From NCBI GenBank assembly GCA_029243485.1, contig JAQWRY010000058.1, forward strand, positions 1 through 64,000: a DNA stretch of 64,000 nucleotides, in the 5' to 3' direction. The notes under the pieces were generated by a model. The model did no database searches. It was not told where the DNA came from and was given only the letters and a program-made list of their open reading frames with translations. This document shows, one piece after another, positions 29,393-39,468 of this stretch. Numbering within the stretch: position 1 is the first letter of the stretch; each line of letters opens with the position of its first letter. This DNA comes from Candidatus Binatia bacterium. Its GTDB lineage: Bacteria > Desulfobacterota > Binatia > UBA12015. Position numbers and translations under genes: made by a program.

Positions 29393-29485
29393 GGGCGCTT
29401 AAGCGCACACCATGCCAACGGCGCACCCGCTTCCCTGCTGTACGCCGCGCCGGATCCCCGGAACGAGACGTTTCGCGCGAAACGA

Positions 29486-30697
29486 TCAGTCGCGCACGCA
29501 GCGCACCAGAAGGCCGCAGAGGTACTCGCCCTCAGGATGCGCGGGCAGCGTCGGATGATCCGCCCCGGCGCCGAGCTGGGCGAGGATCTGCAGTCGATGT
29601 CCGGCTGGGGCCGACGTCGCGACGACGTGCACGAACACATCCCGCGTCATGTGCGGCGAGCAGCTGAACGTCATCATCATCCCGCCTTCGGCGAGCGCGC
29701 GAAGCGCTTTCCGATTGAGATCGCGGTAGGCCCGGGTCGCCCGGTCGCGGTCGGCGCGGTGGCGCGCGAACGGCGGTGGATCGAGGATGATGAGTTCCGG
29801 CCGGTTCTCGGGCTCGACCGGCTGGAGGGCGTCGAAGACATCGGACATCCGGAAATCGATCCGGGAGGCGTCGACGCCCCCGGCTTCCGCGGCGGCACGA
29901 GCAATCTCGAGCGCCGGCCCGGACGTCTCTACCGCGCGCACCTGATCCGCCCCACCCTTCTCGGCCGACAATGCAAAGCCACCGGTGTACGAGAAGCAGT
30001 CGAGGACGCGCAGTCCTCCCGAAAGGCGAGCCACGAGCGCGCGATTGTCGCGCTGGTCCAGGAAGAAGCCGGTCTTCTGCCCGCGGCGAAGGTCGACCAG
30101 ATGCCGCACCCCGTTCTCGGTAATCGCGACGTGCTCGGGCGGCTCGTTGCCGAACGCGAGCTCGGCGCGGTCGGCCAGGCCCTCTTCACGACGCGCGCCA
30201 CCCGTGGAGCGCTCGAAGATTCCCTGCGGAGAGAGCTCCTTTGCCAGCGCTTCAAAGATGATCGCACGGAGGCGATCGGCGCCGGCGTTCAGGAGCTGGA
30301 CGACGACGTACTTGCCGTACACGTCGGCCACGACGCCCGGGAGGCCATCACCCTCGCCGTTCAGGAGGCGATACGCGGAGTCCTCGTGCACGAGGCCCAA
30401 CCCGCGCCGCATCGCCAACGCATCAGAGATCCGACGCTCGACCAGCGCGGCGATCGACGGAACGGCTTGCCCCGACAGAACGCGGACCGCAATCGATCCG
30501 TTCGGGTTGTAGAGCCCGACGCCCATCGGCTTGCTGTCGGCGCCTTCTATGCGCACGACGGCACCGGGCTCGGCCGCGCCACTGAATGCCGCGATCGCGC
30601 CGGAGAAGATCCACGGATGGCCCGCGCGGATAGGTCCTTCCTTCCCACGCTTGAGCTTTACCGTCGCTTCGGTTCCGCTGGTGGGTAGATCGCTCAT
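29486..30697 (-). CDS. RlmI/RlmK-like class I SAM-dependent rRNA methyltransferase
   Basis: 403 residues from the ATG at 30697, which overlaps the moaC stop (ATGA). A PUA-like RNA-binding domain occupies about the first 75 residues (R-A-G-H-P-W-I-F-S-G-A-I). An EEHEE-type middle part and a Rossmann methyltransferase follow, with L-D-C-F-S-Y-T-G-G-F as the SAM loop and I-L-D-P-P-P-F as motif IV. E. coli RlmI methylates C1962 of 23S rNA at carbon 5, and this protein probably has a similar target. Confidence 0.88.
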   Translation of the reverse strand: MSDLPTSGTEATVKLKRGKEGPIRAGHPWIFSGAIAAFSGAAEPGAVVRIEGADSKPMGVGLYNPNGSIAVRVLSGQAVPSIAALVERRISDALAMRRGLGLVHEDSAYRLLNGEGDGLPGVVADVYGKYVVVQLLNAGADRLRAIIFEALAKELSPQGIFERSTGGARREEGLADRAELAFGNEPPEHVAITENGVRHLVDLRRGQKTGFFLDQRDNRALVARLSGGLRVLDCFSYTGGFALSAEKGGADQVRAVETSGPALEIARAAAEAGGVDASRIDFRMSDVFDALQPVEPENRPELIILDPPPFARHRADRDRATRAYRDLNRKALRALAEGGMMMTFSCSPHMTRDVFVHVVATSAPAGHRLQILAQLGAGADHPTLPAHPEGEYLCGLLVRCVRD

Positions 30698-31188
30698 GAG
30701 TCGCGCACCCAGTCTCCGCTGCGACCGCCGCTCTTCTTGACGAGACAAATGTCTTCGAGAACCATGCCGCGGTCGATCGCCTTGCACATGTCGTAAATCG
30801 TGAGGCCGGCGACGGAGACCGCCGTCAGGGCCTCCATCTCGATGCCGGTCTTTGCGGTGATGCGCGCCTCGGCTTCGAGGGCCACGCGGCCCGCGGCCGG
30901 ATCGACGTCCACCCGAACGTCGATGTAGTCGATCGGCAGGGGGTGGCAGAGCGGGATCAGTTCCCCGGTCTTCTTTGCAGCCATAACCCCGGCGATCCGC
31001 GCGGTCGCGACCACATCGCCCTTGGCGATCTGCCCGTCGGCGATCCGCGCCGCCGTCTCCGGCTTCATCCGAACGGCGCCCCGAGCGACCGCTACGCGGC
31101 TCGTGGCGGCCTTCTCACCCACATCGACCATCTGCGCGCGCCCGCGCTCATCGACGTGGCTCAACTTGTCCGGCTGATCGTGACCCAT
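30694..31188 (-). CDS. moaC: Cyclic pyranopterin monophosphate synthase MoaC
   Basis: 164 residues from the ATG at 31188; a GTG at 31203 is an equally plausible start. The family signature K-K-T-G-E-L-I-P-L-C-H-P-L is present near residue 70, with M-V-D-V-x-E-K at the start and G-I-E-M-E-A-L-T-A-V and D-M-C-K-A later. It makes cyclic pyranopterin in molybdenum-cofactor synthesis. No other moa gene is near. It is translationally coupled to the RlmI-like gene. Confidence 0.95.
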   Translation of the reverse strand: MGHDQPDKLSHVDERGRAQMVDVGEKAATSRVAVARGAVRMKPETAARIADGQIAKGDVVATARIAGVMAAKKTGELIPLCHPLPIDYIDVRVDVDPAAGRVALEAEARITAKTGIEMEALTAVSVAGLTIYDMCKAIDRGMVLEDICLVKKSGGRSGDWVRDS

Positions 31189-31289
31189 GAAAGAGGATGA
31201 CACGCGGGGGGCCCCACCGCACTGGAGCCTCTAGGTCCGTGGGGGCAGAGCCCTTTCGGATCTTACCGAGCGCAGGCTACAAGGCCGCC

Positions 31290-31712
31290 ATGAGTGTCCA
31301 CCGACTCCGGTGTCGGGTCGCAGGCCAGGGCCTGCACGAAATCACCAAACTGATCGAAGGCGGGGTCCGTGACGCCGTCCAGGAGGCCGGTCTCACAGAG
31401 GGCCTCTGCACCCTATATCTGCGCCACACGTCTGCGAGCCTCACGATCCAGGAGAACGCAGACCCGGCCGTCTGTCGGGACCTCGAAAACTGGATGAACC
31501 GACTCGTAATCGAGGAGGACCCCCTCTACACCCACAAAGCGGAGGGGCCCGACGACATGCCGGCGCACATCAAGTCCGCCCTGACGGCGACCTCACTCTC
31601 GATCCCGATCCTCGACAGCCGCCTCACACTCGGCACCTGGCAGGGGATCTTCTTGTGGGAGCACCGGTACGCCCGCGGAGACCGCGAGGTCGTGCTTCAC
31701 GTCGGCGCCTGA
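31290..31712 (+). CDS. yjbQ: YjbQ/UPF0047 family protein
   Basis: 140 residues from the ATG at 31290. The family features L-Y-L-R-H-T-S-A-S-L-T-I-Q-E-N-A-D and L-G-T-W-Q-G-I-F-L-W-E-H-R are complete. Members have been reported to have thiamine-phosphate-synthase-like side activity, but the true role is open. Its 3' end overlaps the opposite-strand yqgE by 16 bp. Confidence 0.93.
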   Translation: MSVHRLRCRVAGQGLHEITKLIEGGVRDAVQEAGLTEGLCTLYLRHTSASLTIQENADPAVCRDLENWMNRLVIEEDPLYTHKAEGPDDMPAHIKSALTATSLSIPILDSRLTLGTWQGIFLWEHRYARGDREVVLHVGA

Positions 31713-32389
31713 GCTCCCACCCGCCGGACCCAGCGCCCGGCCGCCCCCTCGATCAGAACGGACCAGAGATCCCGGGGCTCGGTGGAGAACACCGACTTCA
31801 CCTCAGCGTCGACGACGTACCAGTCGCCATCGGCGATCTCCCGATCGAGCTGTCCGGGGGACCAACCGGCGAACCCGGCGTACGCCCGGACCGCCGCGGG
31901 CGGGATGCCACGTCCGAACGCGCGGTCGAGCCCACGCTTCGTCAATACGAGCTGGACCTCGGCAAAGATTGGGAAGCCGTCCGGGAGTCGCTCGTGCGCA
32001 CGCGCAAGGAGCATCAGCCGCGTCGGCTGAACGGGGCCCCCGACCCACAATGCATCCCCTCGCGTCTTCACGTCGCCTCGGGAGGGCAGGACCTCCGAGA
32101 GTCTCATCCGACTCGGACGGTTGATGATCAGCCCGGTCGAGCCCTCGGGGCCGTGATCGACGAGAAGGATCACGGATTCCGCAAACGAACTCAGTCCGCG
32201 CAGGTGTCGCGCCGCGACGAGGAGCTTCCCTTTCGCCGGCCCCCCCGCACCCTCAACGAAATCGCCAGTCGGCTTCGCGTAGGCCGGGACCACCGCCGCG
32301 CTCGCGACCAACAGCAGGAGCGCCACGGCAAGCGCCGCTCGACCCCTCACCCCCGTGCCCGGCCTCGAGCTCGTCCTCGGTCCCACCAT
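31697..32389 (-). CDS. yqgE: YqgE/AlgH family protein with N-terminal export signal
   Basis: 230 residues from the ATG at 32389. Residues of the family core are present: G-K-L-L-V-A-A-R near residue 55, V-I-L-L-V-D-H-G-P-E-G-S-T-G-L-I-I-N-R-P, and Y-A-G-F-A-G-W-S-P-G-Q-L-D-R-E. Before them lies R-G-R-A-A-L-A-V-A-L-L-L-L-V-A-S-A, a convincing signal peptide or anchor. Well-studied YqgE/AlgH proteins lack this. It is divergent from the acyl-CoA dehydrogenase with 109 bp between starts. Confidence 0.87.
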   Translation of the reverse strand: MVGPRTSSRPGTGVRGRAALAVALLLLVASAAVVPAYAKPTGDFVEGAGGPAKGKLLVAARHLRGLSSFAESVILLVDHGPEGSTGLIINRPSRMRLSEVLPSRGDVKTRGDALWVGGPVQPTRLMLLARAHERLPDGFPIFAEVQLVLTKRGLDRAFGRGIPPAAVRAYAGFAGWSPGQLDREIADGDWYVVDAEVKSVFSTEPRDLWSVLIEGAAGRWVRRVGAQAPT

Positions 32390-32498
32390 GATCGAAATTG
32401 TGCTCCTGTTCCGACCATTCGCACAAGGGGGCGCCGCCACGCCCGGAATCCGGTCGCGGGGCTGGCTGCGTTCCTCCCGGCTCGGTAGCTTGACCGCC

Positions 32499-33683
32499 AT
32501 GCCCAGCGATCCGAGCGACTTCTACGCCATCACCGAACTCCTCTCTCCCGAAGAGCGCCAAGTCCAAGAAACGGTGCGACGTTTCGCGCAAGAGGAGTAC
32601 ATGCCCCTCTCGCGCGAGCACTTCGAGGCGGGGACGTTTCCGACCGAGCTCATCCCGCGCCTCGGCGCCCTGGGCTGCCTCGGCCCGACGGTGCCGGTCG
32701 AGTACGGCGGCGGCGGGCTCAACTCCGTTTGCTACGGCCTGATGGCCCAGGAACTGGAACGGGCGGACTCCGGACTGCGCTCTGCGGCGAGCGTCCAGTC
32801 GTCGCTGGTCATGTACCCGATCCTCACGTTCGGATCGGAGGATCAGAAGCAGCGCTGGCTTCCCAAAATGGCGCGCGGCGAGGCCGTTGGCTGCTTCGGG
32901 CTCACCGAGCCCGACTACGGATCGAACCCGAGCGGGATGATCACCCGCGCACGCCGCGAGCGCGACGGCTTCGTCCTGAACGGCACCAAGCGCTGGATCA
33001 CGAACGGAAGCATCGCCGACGTCGCGGTCGTGTGGGCCAAGCTCGCCGACGACGAGTCGGGGCAGGACGTCATCCGTGGCTTTCTCGTCGAAAAGGAACG
33101 CGACGGGTTCGAGCGTCCCTTGATGCACGGGAAGTGGAGCCTGCGCGCGTCGATTACCTCCGAGCTCATCCTCGAGGATTGCTGGATTCCCGAAGAGAAC
33201 CTCCTGCCGAAGTCGGCGAATCTGAAATCGCCGCTGATGTGCCTAAACCAGGCGCGCTACGGGATCTCGTGGGGGGCGATCGGTGCCGCCCTCTCCTGCT
33301 ACGAATGTGCGCTCGACTATGCGAAGTCGCGCGTGGTCTTCTCGCGCCCGATCGGCGGCTACCAGCTCGTGCAATCGAAGCTCGTCGAGATGCTCGCGGA
33401 GATCACGAAGGCGCAACTGCTGTCGTGGCGACTCGGACGCCTGAAGGACGCGGGCACCATGACACCCGAGCAGGTATCCCTCGCGAAGATGAACAACGTC
33501 TCCAACGCGCTCGCCATCGCACGCAAGGCGCGCGACATCCTCGGTGCGAACGGCATCACCGACGACTACCCGATCATGCGCCACATGATGAACCTGGAGA
33601 CGGTGAACACCTACGAAGGAACAGAGGACATCCATCGACTGACACTCGGTCGCGCCATCACCGGGCTCAACGCCTTCGAATGA
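32499..33683 (+). CDS. Glutaryl-CoA dehydrogenase-like acyl-CoA dehydrogenase
   Basis: 394 residues from the ATG at 32499. It follows mammalian and bacterial GCDH closely: P-V-E-Y-G-G-G-G-L-N-S-V-x-Y-G-L, the carboxylate-binding Arg in S-G-L-R-S-A-A-S-V-Q-S-S, G-C-F-G-L-T-E-P, and the catalytic Glu in T-Y-E-G-T-E-D-I-H. It oxidises and probably decarboxylates glutaryl-CoA to crotonyl-CoA using FAD, in lysine, tryptophan or benzoate breakdown. Decarboxylating and non-decarboxylating forms cannot be separated here. Its stop overlaps the mltB start (ATGA). Confidence 0.92.
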   Translation: MPSDPSDFYAITELLSPEERQVQETVRRFAQEEYMPLSREHFEAGTFPTELIPRLGALGCLGPTVPVEYGGGGLNSVCYGLMAQELERADSGLRSAASVQSSLVMYPILTFGSEDQKQRWLPKMARGEAVGCFGLTEPDYGSNPSGMITRARRERDGFVLNGTKRWITNGSIADVAVVWAKLADDESGQDVIRGFLVEKERDGFERPLMHGKWSLRASITSELILEDCWIPEENLLPKSANLKSPLMCLNQARYGISWGAIGAALSCYECALDYAKSRVVFSRPIGGYQLVQSKLVEMLAEITKAQLLSWRLGRLKDAGTMTPEQVSLAKMNNVSNALAIARKARDILGANGITDDYPIMRHMMNLETVNTYEGTEDIHRLTLGRAITGLNAFE

Positions 33684-34603
33684 TCGCACTCCTGCCCCGC
33701 CCGACTCATCGCACGAAGGGCCGCACAGCGGCCCGGTGTGTAATCTTCGTGCTCCTCGTCGCGATGAGCACCCTCACCGCGAGCTCCGCCCCGGCTGCGT
33801 CGGATCGGGGCTGGACATACCTAATCGACAAGCTCGAGGCGGACGGCATCAGCCGTACCCGCACCCGGAAGGTGTTCTACGACTCACGCGTACGCCCCCA
33901 CTCCCATCTCGACTACGGGCTGTATCCGAAGGAATCCGCCCGCCTCTATCGGGGCTTCCGCTCCCGCTCGAGCATCGCAGCGGCCCGACGTTGCCGCGCG
34001 AAGTACGCACGCGAATTCGACCGCGCCCAGAAGCGGTTCGGCGTACCGGCGAGCATAGTCGCCTCGGTCTTCCACGTGGAAACGCGCTGCGGCGAGAACA
34101 AGGGCAAAGACGTCGCCCTCTATCGACTGGCGCGCCTTGCGATGGCTAACGAACCGCGCAATGTCGTGCGCAACATCAAGCGACACCAAAAGGGTGCGCC
34201 GCGCGCGAAACTCGCCCAGATCGAGGAGCGAACCCGCTACCGCGGCAAGTATCTCGAGGACATCTTCTACCCAGAAGTCGTCGCCGCCTTTCAGATCGGC
34301 ACGAAGCTCCGGATCGACCCGCTGGACATCATCGGCTCGAAAGCCGGCGCCTTCGGGATCCCGCAGTTCCTCCCCTCGAGCTATATGAGGTTTGCTGTAG
34401 ACGGGAACGGCGACGGCAAGGTGAGTCTGCACGAACCGGCGGATGCGGCTTATTCCGCGGCGAATTTTCTGTCCGGGAACGGATGGCGCCCCGGCATCAC
34501 GGGCGCGAAGAAACGCGAAGTGATCTGGGCCTACAATCGTTCCGATGCGTACATCGATACGATTCTTTTCTTGTCGGACCAGATCGAGAGAACCCGAAAT
34601 TGA
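33680..34603 (+). CDS. mltB: MltB-type lytic murein transglycosylase
   Basis: 307 residues with a signal segment ([21 protein letters not shown]) but no lipobox Cys. The catalytic Glu lies in [13 protein letters not shown], and [13 protein letters not shown] and W-A-Y-N-R-S-D-A-Y are family motifs of SLT_2. It cleaves peptidoglycan glycan strands with 1,6-anhydro product formation. It overlaps the preceding dehydrogenase by 4 bp although the functions are unrelated. Confidence 0.92.
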   Translation: MIALLPRPTHRTKGRTAARCVIFVLLVAMSTLTASSAPAASDRGWTYLIDKLEADGISRTRTRKVFYDSRVRPHSHLDYGLYPKESARLYRGFRSRSSIAAARRCRAKYAREFDRAQKRFGVPASIVASVFHVETRCGENKGKDVALYRLARLAMANEPRNVVRNIKRHQKGAPRAKLAQIEERTRYRGKYLEDIFYPEVVAAFQIGTKLRIDPLDIIGSKAGAFGIPQFLPSSYMRFAVDGNGDGKVSLHEPADAAYSAANFLSGNGWRPGITGAKKREVIWAYNRSDAYIDTILFLSDQIERTRN

Positions 34604-34635
34604 CAGCCCATCCGGGGTTCATTACCCAACCTAGG

Positions 34636-35259
34636 ATGAGCGAAGCAAAGTCGAAGGCCACCAACATCGTTTGGCACCCGGGCGACGTAAGTCGTGAAGA
34701 CCGCAAACGAATCCTCGGACACAAGGGCTGCACGATGTGGTTCACCGGCCTTTCGGGCTCCGGTAAATCCACCGTCGCCGTCGCGCTAGAGAAGGCGCTT
34801 TGGGATCGGGGCATCTGCTCCTACATCCTCGACGGAGACAACGTTCGTCACGGCTTGAACAACGACCTTGGCTTCTCGCCGGAGGACCGCACCGAGAACA
34901 TCCGGCGCATCGGCGAAGTCGCGAAGTTGTTCACCGACGCGGGCGTCGTGAACCTCACCGCGTTCATCTCCCCTTACCGCGCCGACCGCGACAAGGTTCG
35001 CGAGATGAACGAAGATGGCGACTTCATCGAAGTCTACGTCGATTGCCCTCTCGACGTTTGCGAGAGCCGCGACGTGAAGGGTCTCTACAAGAAGGCGCGC
35101 GAAGGCAAGATCCCCGAGTTCACCGGGATCTCCGCTCCGTACGAAGAGCCGCACAAGCCGGAGATCACCCTCAAGACGGGCGACAACACGCTCGAGGAGA
35201 GCGCTACCGAGCTCGTCGCGTACCTCGAGAGCAACGGCTACATCTCGAAGAAGGGCTGA
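34636..35259 (+). CDS. cysC: Adenylylsulfate kinase
   Basis: 207 residues from the ATG at 34636. Walker A is G-L-S-G-S-G-K-S-T near residue 38, followed by [11 protein letters not shown], the signature of APS kinases, and R-I-G-E-V-A-K-L-F and F-I-S-P-Y-R-A-D-R. It makes PAPS from APS for sulfonation or assimilation. No sulfate adenylyltransferase gene is adjacent. Confidence 0.95.
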   Translation: MSEAKSKATNIVWHPGDVSREDRKRILGHKGCTMWFTGLSGSGKSTVAVALEKALWDRGICSYILDGDNVRHGLNNDLGFSPEDRTENIRRIGEVAKLFTDAGVVNLTAFISPYRADRDKVREMNEDGDFIEVYVDCPLDVCESRDVKGLYKKAREGKIPEFTGISAPYEEPHKPEITLKTGDNTLEESATELVAYLESNGYISKKG

Positions 35260-35266
35260 AGCGCCC

Positions 35267-35923
35267 ATGGGCGCCGGCACGACCTCTCCGATCGACGTCG
35301 AGTCGATCGGAGAGGACGTTCCGCTCTTGGAGGCGATCCGCACCTCGTGTGCCGTCCGACGCCTCAAGCCCGACCCCGTCCCCCCCGACCTGATTCGAAA
35401 GGTCTGCGAGGCGGGAACCTTCGCCCCGAGCGGAGGCAACCGGCAACCGTGGACGTTCGTCGCGGTGACCGACCCGGAACGGCGAGCGTGGTTCGCCGAG
35501 CGCTACCGGAAGATCTTCCTCGCCTACATCGCGCCCGCACGCGAGAAGGCGAAGGATCCTTCGTTTCCGGAGACCAAGCGCAAGATCATGAACGGCGCGA
35601 TCCACCTCGCCGAGCACATGCACGAAGCGCCGGTTCACCTCTTCGTTGCCGGCTGGAAGCGACGCGGCGACCCGCAGATCCAGGCGCTGTTCCCCGCGAT
35701 CGAGAACATCCTTCTCGCCTGCCGCGCCGTCGGCCTCGGCGCGTCGCTCACGACGCTCCAGCAGGCATTCCAGCCCGAGCTCGACACCTGGCTCGGCCTC
35801 CCGGAAGACACCCCCACCTGCGCGATGGTCCCGATCGGCTGGCCCGCGGTGAAACACCGGCGCCCCGTGCGCCGCGGCATCGACACCTGCCTGCATTTCG
35901 ACCGCTTCGAAGCCAAGTCCTGA
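35267..35923 (+). CDS. Nitroreductase-family flavoprotein
   Basis: 218 residues. The FMN-binding start R-T-S-C-A-V-R-R-L and the F-A-P-S-G-G-N-R-Q-P-W-T-F motif are clear, as is the later I-E-N-I-L-L-A-C-R-A-V-G-L-G. It begins 7 bp after cysC and is followed by trxB, suggesting a short redox-related run. The substrate is not predictable. Confidence 0.88.
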   Translation: MGAGTTSPIDVESIGEDVPLLEAIRTSCAVRRLKPDPVPPDLIRKVCEAGTFAPSGGNRQPWTFVAVTDPERRAWFAERYRKIFLAYIAPAREKAKDPSFPETKRKIMNGAIHLAEHMHEAPVHLFVAGWKRRGDPQIQALFPAIENILLACRAVGLGASLTTLQQAFQPELDTWLGLPEDTPTCAMVPIGWPAVKHRRPVRRGIDTCLHFDRFEAKS

Positions 35924-35972
35924 CCGAACCCGACTGGCAGGTCCCCTCTTCCGTGGTTAAGGAGAGCGAATC

Positions 35973-36911
35973 ATGCCCGAAACGTACAAGGTTCTCATTC
36001 TCGGATCAGGCCCCGCGGGCCTCACGGCCGCGCTCTACGCGGCGCGCGCCAACCTGAACCCCGTCGTCGTCGAGGGCGGGCAGCCAGGCGGACAGCTCAC
36101 GATCACCACAGACGTGGAGAACTACCCAGGCTTCCCCGACGGCGTCATGGGACCAGAGATGGTCGACCTGTTTCGCAAGCAGGCCGAGCGCTTCGGTACG
36201 AAGTATATTGGCGCCGAAGTGACCAGCGTCGATCTCTCGAAGCGCCCGTTTACGCTCGAGACCGCGTCGGGGGACCCGCTGAGCTGCGAGACCCTCATCA
36301 TCGCCACCGGCGCAACGGCGAAGCTCCTCGGCCTTCCCTCCGAAGAGAAGCTGATGGGCTTCGGCGTCTCCGCCTGCGCGACGTGTGACGGCTTCTTCTT
36401 CAAGGACAAGGACGTGATGGTAGTCGGAGGTGGCGACACCGCGATGGAGGAAGCGACCTTCCTCACGCGCTTCGCGAGCAGGGTTCGCGTCGTCCATCGC
36501 CGCGACGAACTTCGCGCTTCGAAGATCATGCAGGAGCGCGCGGAGAAAAACGACAAGATCGAGTTCGTCTGGAACAGCGCGATCGAGGAGATCCACGGCG
36601 AGAAGGCAACCGGCGTGAGTGCCGTGACGCTCACCGACACCAAGACCGGCGCAAAGACCCAGACCCCGACCGAGGGCGTCTTCATGGCCATCGGCCATCA
36701 GCCGAACACGCAGATCTTCAATGGCAGGCTCGACATGGACGACGTCGGCTACCTCATCACCGAGGGCAAGACGACGAAGACCAACATCCCCGGAGTGTTC
36801 GCCTGTGGTGACGCTCAGGACTCGACGTACCGGCAGGCCGTTACCGCCGCGGGGACGGGGTGCATGGCCGCGATCGACGCGGAGCGCTTCCTCGAGAACG
36901 AAGAGGGATAA
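35973..36911 (+). CDS. trxB: Thioredoxin reductase
   Basis: 312 residues. FAD site [10 protein letters not shown] at 11-20, redox disulfide Cys135-Ala-Thr-Cys138 followed by D-G, NADPH site G-G-G-D-T-A-M-E-E, and the C-terminal A-C-G-D-A-Q-D. The Shine-Dalgarno AAGGAG is close upstream. It reduces thioredoxin with NADPH in the cytoplasm. Confidence 0.96.
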   Translation: MPETYKVLILGSGPAGLTAALYAARANLNPVVVEGGQPGGQLTITTDVENYPGFPDGVMGPEMVDLFRKQAERFGTKYIGAEVTSVDLSKRPFTLETASGDPLSCETLIIATGATAKLLGLPSEEKLMGFGVSACATCDGFFFKDKDVMVVGGGDTAMEEATFLTRFASRVRVVHRRDELRASKIMQERAEKNDKIEFVWNSAIEEIHGEKATGVSAVTLTDTKTGAKTQTPTEGVFMAIGHQPNTQIFNGRLDMDDVGYLITEGKTTKTNIPGVFACGDAQDSTYRQAVTAAGTGCMAAIDAERFLENEEG

Positions 36912-36941
36912 GCCCACAACCCCGGGGTCGACGGCGGCGCC

Positions 36942-37964
36942 CTAGTGCGACAACGGCTCCTCGAGGCGGGCTTCCTCGAGAGTCAGAGGCGGCCGCGTCT
37001 CGAAGTCGAAGCGGCGGATAGGGCAGTCGGTCACGTCGCAGACGCGGCAGAACTCCCGGCGGCACGGGTCCGTGTGGAAGACGATTTCACCTTCCACCTC
37101 GCCCGCCTCCAGCACGGCAAGCTCGAGGGCGTTCTCCGCCTCGTGCGCGGTTTCCACAGTCCAGTACTCCGGCACGATGAGGTGAGCATCCGCGTGTGTC
37201 ACCGCGCCCGACCGAATCGCACGTAGGCGATGTACGCGGATGATGCCCGGAAAAGTGCTCGCATCGAACGCCGCAACGATGCGGGCCAGGAGTTCTGTGT
37301 CCTCCTCGTCGAGGAGGCCTCCCGCGCCGTGACGCACCAGACCGGCGCCGGTCCACGCGAGGCTCAACCCGACGACCAGCGCCGCGAGCGGATCGAAGAT
37401 CGGCATCCCGGTGATCCAAACCAGCCCGAGCCCCAGGACGACGCCCAGGCTCGTCTTGAAGTCCGAAAGAACGTGACGCCCGTCCGCAATGAGCGTGATG
37501 GAGCCCGTCTTCTCCCCAGCACGCACCAGGTAGGCCCCGAGCCCGAGGTTCACGAGGCCCGCCCCCACCGTCAGGAGGAGGCCGAAGTCGAGCTGCTCGA
37601 CCTGCGCGCCGACGATGAGCTCGCGGATCGCGAACCAGACGATCAACACCGCGGCAAAGGAGATCAGTCCCCCCTCGAACACCGCGCTCATGTACTCGAT
37701 CTTGCCGTGGCCGTACGGATGCCCCTCGTCAGCCGGACGGATCGCGAAGAAGATCCCGCCCAGGGCGAACGTCGCGCCGACGACGTTGGTGATCGACTCG
37801 AGTGCGTCCGAGAGAATGGCCGCCGACCCGGTCGCGAGATACGCGACGTACTTCACGCCGAGCACAAGAGCGCCGACCACCAGAGAGATCGACGCGGCGC
37901 GAATTCGCAGACGGCTGGCGCTCGGCGAGTCGCTTGCAGCCGGCGCGTCCGGCGAAGGCGTCAT
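36942..37964 (-). CDS. Cation diffusion facilitator (CDF) transporter
   Basis: 340 residues with about six membrane helices. L-L/I-S-D-A-L-E-S in TM2, H-P-Y-G-H-G-K-I-E in the first loop and D-G-R-H-V-L-S-D in TM5 are the CDF metal-path motifs. The cytoplasmic C-terminal domain ends in a cluster of Cys (C-x5-C-x2-C-x4-C-P-I-R) which probably binds metal. The start overlaps the hisF stop (ATGA), placing a divalent-metal exporter at the end of the his operon. Zn, Fe or Mn are candidates. Confidence 0.9.
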   Translation of the reverse strand: MTPSPDAPAASDSPSASRLRIRAASISLVVGALVLGVKYVAYLATGSAAILSDALESITNVVGATFALGGIFFAIRPADEGHPYGHGKIEYMSAVFEGGLISFAAVLIVWFAIRELIVGAQVEQLDFGLLLTVGAGLVNLGLGAYLVRAGEKTGSITLIADGRHVLSDFKTSLGVVLGLGLVWITGMPIFDPLAALVVGLSLAWTGAGLVRHGAGGLLDEEDTELLARIVAAFDASTFPGIIRVHRLRAIRSGAVTHADAHLIVPEYWTVETAHEAENALELAVLEAGEVEGEIVFHTDPCRREFCRVCDVTDCPIRRFDFETRPPLTLEEARLEEPLSH

Positions 37965-38722
37965 AGACGGACGGGCACTCCACGCTCATGCAAAAACTCT
38001 TTGCACTGGTGGATCGAGTATTCCTCGTAGTGGAAGATCGACGCGGCGAGCACCGCACTCGCGTGCCCTTCTGCAAGCGCGTCGTACAGATGGTCGAGGT
38101 TGCCGGCTCCGCCGGAGGCAATGACCGGGACTCCGACGGCGTCCGACACCGCCCTGGTGAGGCCGAGATCGTAGCCGTCGCGCGTTCCATCCCCATCCAT
38201 GCTGGTGAGGAGTATCTCGCCGGCACCACCGTCCGTCAGCCGCTGCGCCCATTCGACCGCGTCGAGGCCGGTCGGCCGACGGCCTCCATGGGTGAAGACC
38301 TCCCAGCGGTTCTCACCGGGGACCTGCTTCGCGTCGATCGCGACGACGATGCACTGCGTGCCGAACCGCTCGGCGCCGCGGGTCACGAGTTCCGGCTCCG
38401 AAACCGCGGCGGTATTGATCGATACCTTGTCGGCGCCCGCGCGCAGCAGAGTGCGGATGTCGTCTTCGGTGCGGACACCGCCGCCGACCGTGAGCGGCAT
38501 GAAGCAACGCTCCGCCGTCTCCCGCACGACGTCGAGCAGGATGCCCCTCTTCTCGTGCGACGCCGTAATATCGAGAAAGCAGAGCTCGTCGGCTCCTTCC
38601 CGGTCGTAGCGGGTCGCCACCTCGACGGGATCGCCGGCGTCGCGGAGCCCGACGAAGCCGATCCCCTTCACGACCCGCCCGGCCTTCACGTCGAGGCACG
38701 GGATGATCCGTCTAGCGAGCAT
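37961..38722 (-). CDS. hisF: Imidazole glycerol phosphate synthase, cyclase subunit
   Basis: 253 residues of a (beta/alpha)8 barrel. Catalytic Asp11 is in [13 protein letters not shown], and the second Asp is in [16 protein letters not shown] and the late S-G-G-A-G-N-L-D-H are phosphate sites. It takes ammonia from HisH to close the imidazole ring. Its start shares a base with the hisA stop. Confidence 0.97.
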   Translation of the reverse strand: MLARRIIPCLDVKAGRVVKGIGFVGLRDAGDPVEVATRYDREGADELCFLDITASHEKRGILLDVVRETAERCFMPLTVGGGVRTEDDIRTLLRAGADKVSINTAAVSEPELVTRGAERFGTQCIVVAIDAKQVPGENRWEVFTHGGRRPTGLDAVEWAQRLTDGGAGEILLTSMDGDGTRDGYDLGLTRAVSDAVGVPVIASGGAGNLDHLYDALAEGHASAVLAASIFHYEEYSIHQCKEFLHERGVPVRL

Positions 38723-39468
38723 CAGCCGGCTCCCGCGCCGATGCGTACGGCTTCGCCGAGATCGATCGCGCTCTCGTAGAGCGCGCGTCCGATGATGACC
38801 CCGCTGAGGTTCGCACCGCCATCGAAGGCGGCGCGCGCAAGACGGACGTCCTCGACCGTGGCGACGCCACCGGACACGATGACAGGCACGCCGTGGCCGG
38901 ATGCAAACGCCACGGTCGCATCGAGGTTGGCACCATCGCCGGTGCCGTCACGCCGGATGTCCGTGAAGACGATCGCGGCCGCGCCGGCCGCATCCCCGCG
39001 TCGCGCAACATCCAGCGGCGTCGTCGCGGCCTCGTCGACCCACCCGGCCGTCGCAACCTTGCCGTCGCGCTGATCGATCCCGACGGCGATCCTGCCGGGG
39101 TAACGCTTGCAGGCTTCTTCGACGAGCGTCGGATGGCTGACCGCCGCCGTCCCGAGGATGGCACGGTCCGCCCCCGCGTCGAGCACGCTGGCAACGGCGT
39201 CGAGATCGCGGAGTCCTCCGCCGACCTGAACGGGGATCGAGAGCGCGGCGCAGATCTCCGCGATGACCGATCCGTGGGCTCTCTGCCCGCGCGCGGCGCC
39301 GTCGAGGTCGACGACATGGAGACGCTGGCCGCCTTCGGATTCCCAGCGCTTCGCCATCGCGACCGGGTCGTCCCCATAGGTCGTCTCCGCATCGAAGTCG
39401 CCCTGAAGGAGGCGCACACAGCGCCCACCTCGCAGATCAATCGCCGGGATAACTTCGAAGACGCTCAT
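38722..39468 (-). CDS. hisA: ProFAR isomerase HisA
   Basis: 248 residues of a (beta/alpha)8 barrel. The N-terminal [13 protein letters not shown] carries catalytic Asp, and the second Asp is in [15 protein letters not shown] and S-G-G-V-A-T are the phosphate loops. It catalyses the Amadori step before HisFH. It overlaps hisH by 4 bp. Confidence 0.97.
   Translation of the reverse strand: MSVFEVIPAIDLRGGRCVRLLQGDFDAETTYGDDPVAMAKRWESEGGQRLHVVDLDGAARGQRAHGSVIAEICAALSIPVQVGGGLRDLDAVASVLDAGADRAILGTAAVSHPTLVEEACKRYPGRIAVGIDQRDGKVATAGWVDEAATTPLDVARRGDAAGAAAIVFTDIRRDGTGDGANLDATVAFASGHGVPVIVSGGVATVEDVRLARAAFDGGANLSGVIIGRALYESAIDLGEAVRIGAGAG

Noticed and set aside
36942-37964. Unusual D-A-L-E-S instead of D-x3-D in the CDF TM2 as a lost metal site.
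   Set aside because: Recalled as common in this CDF subgroup, so not an anomaly.
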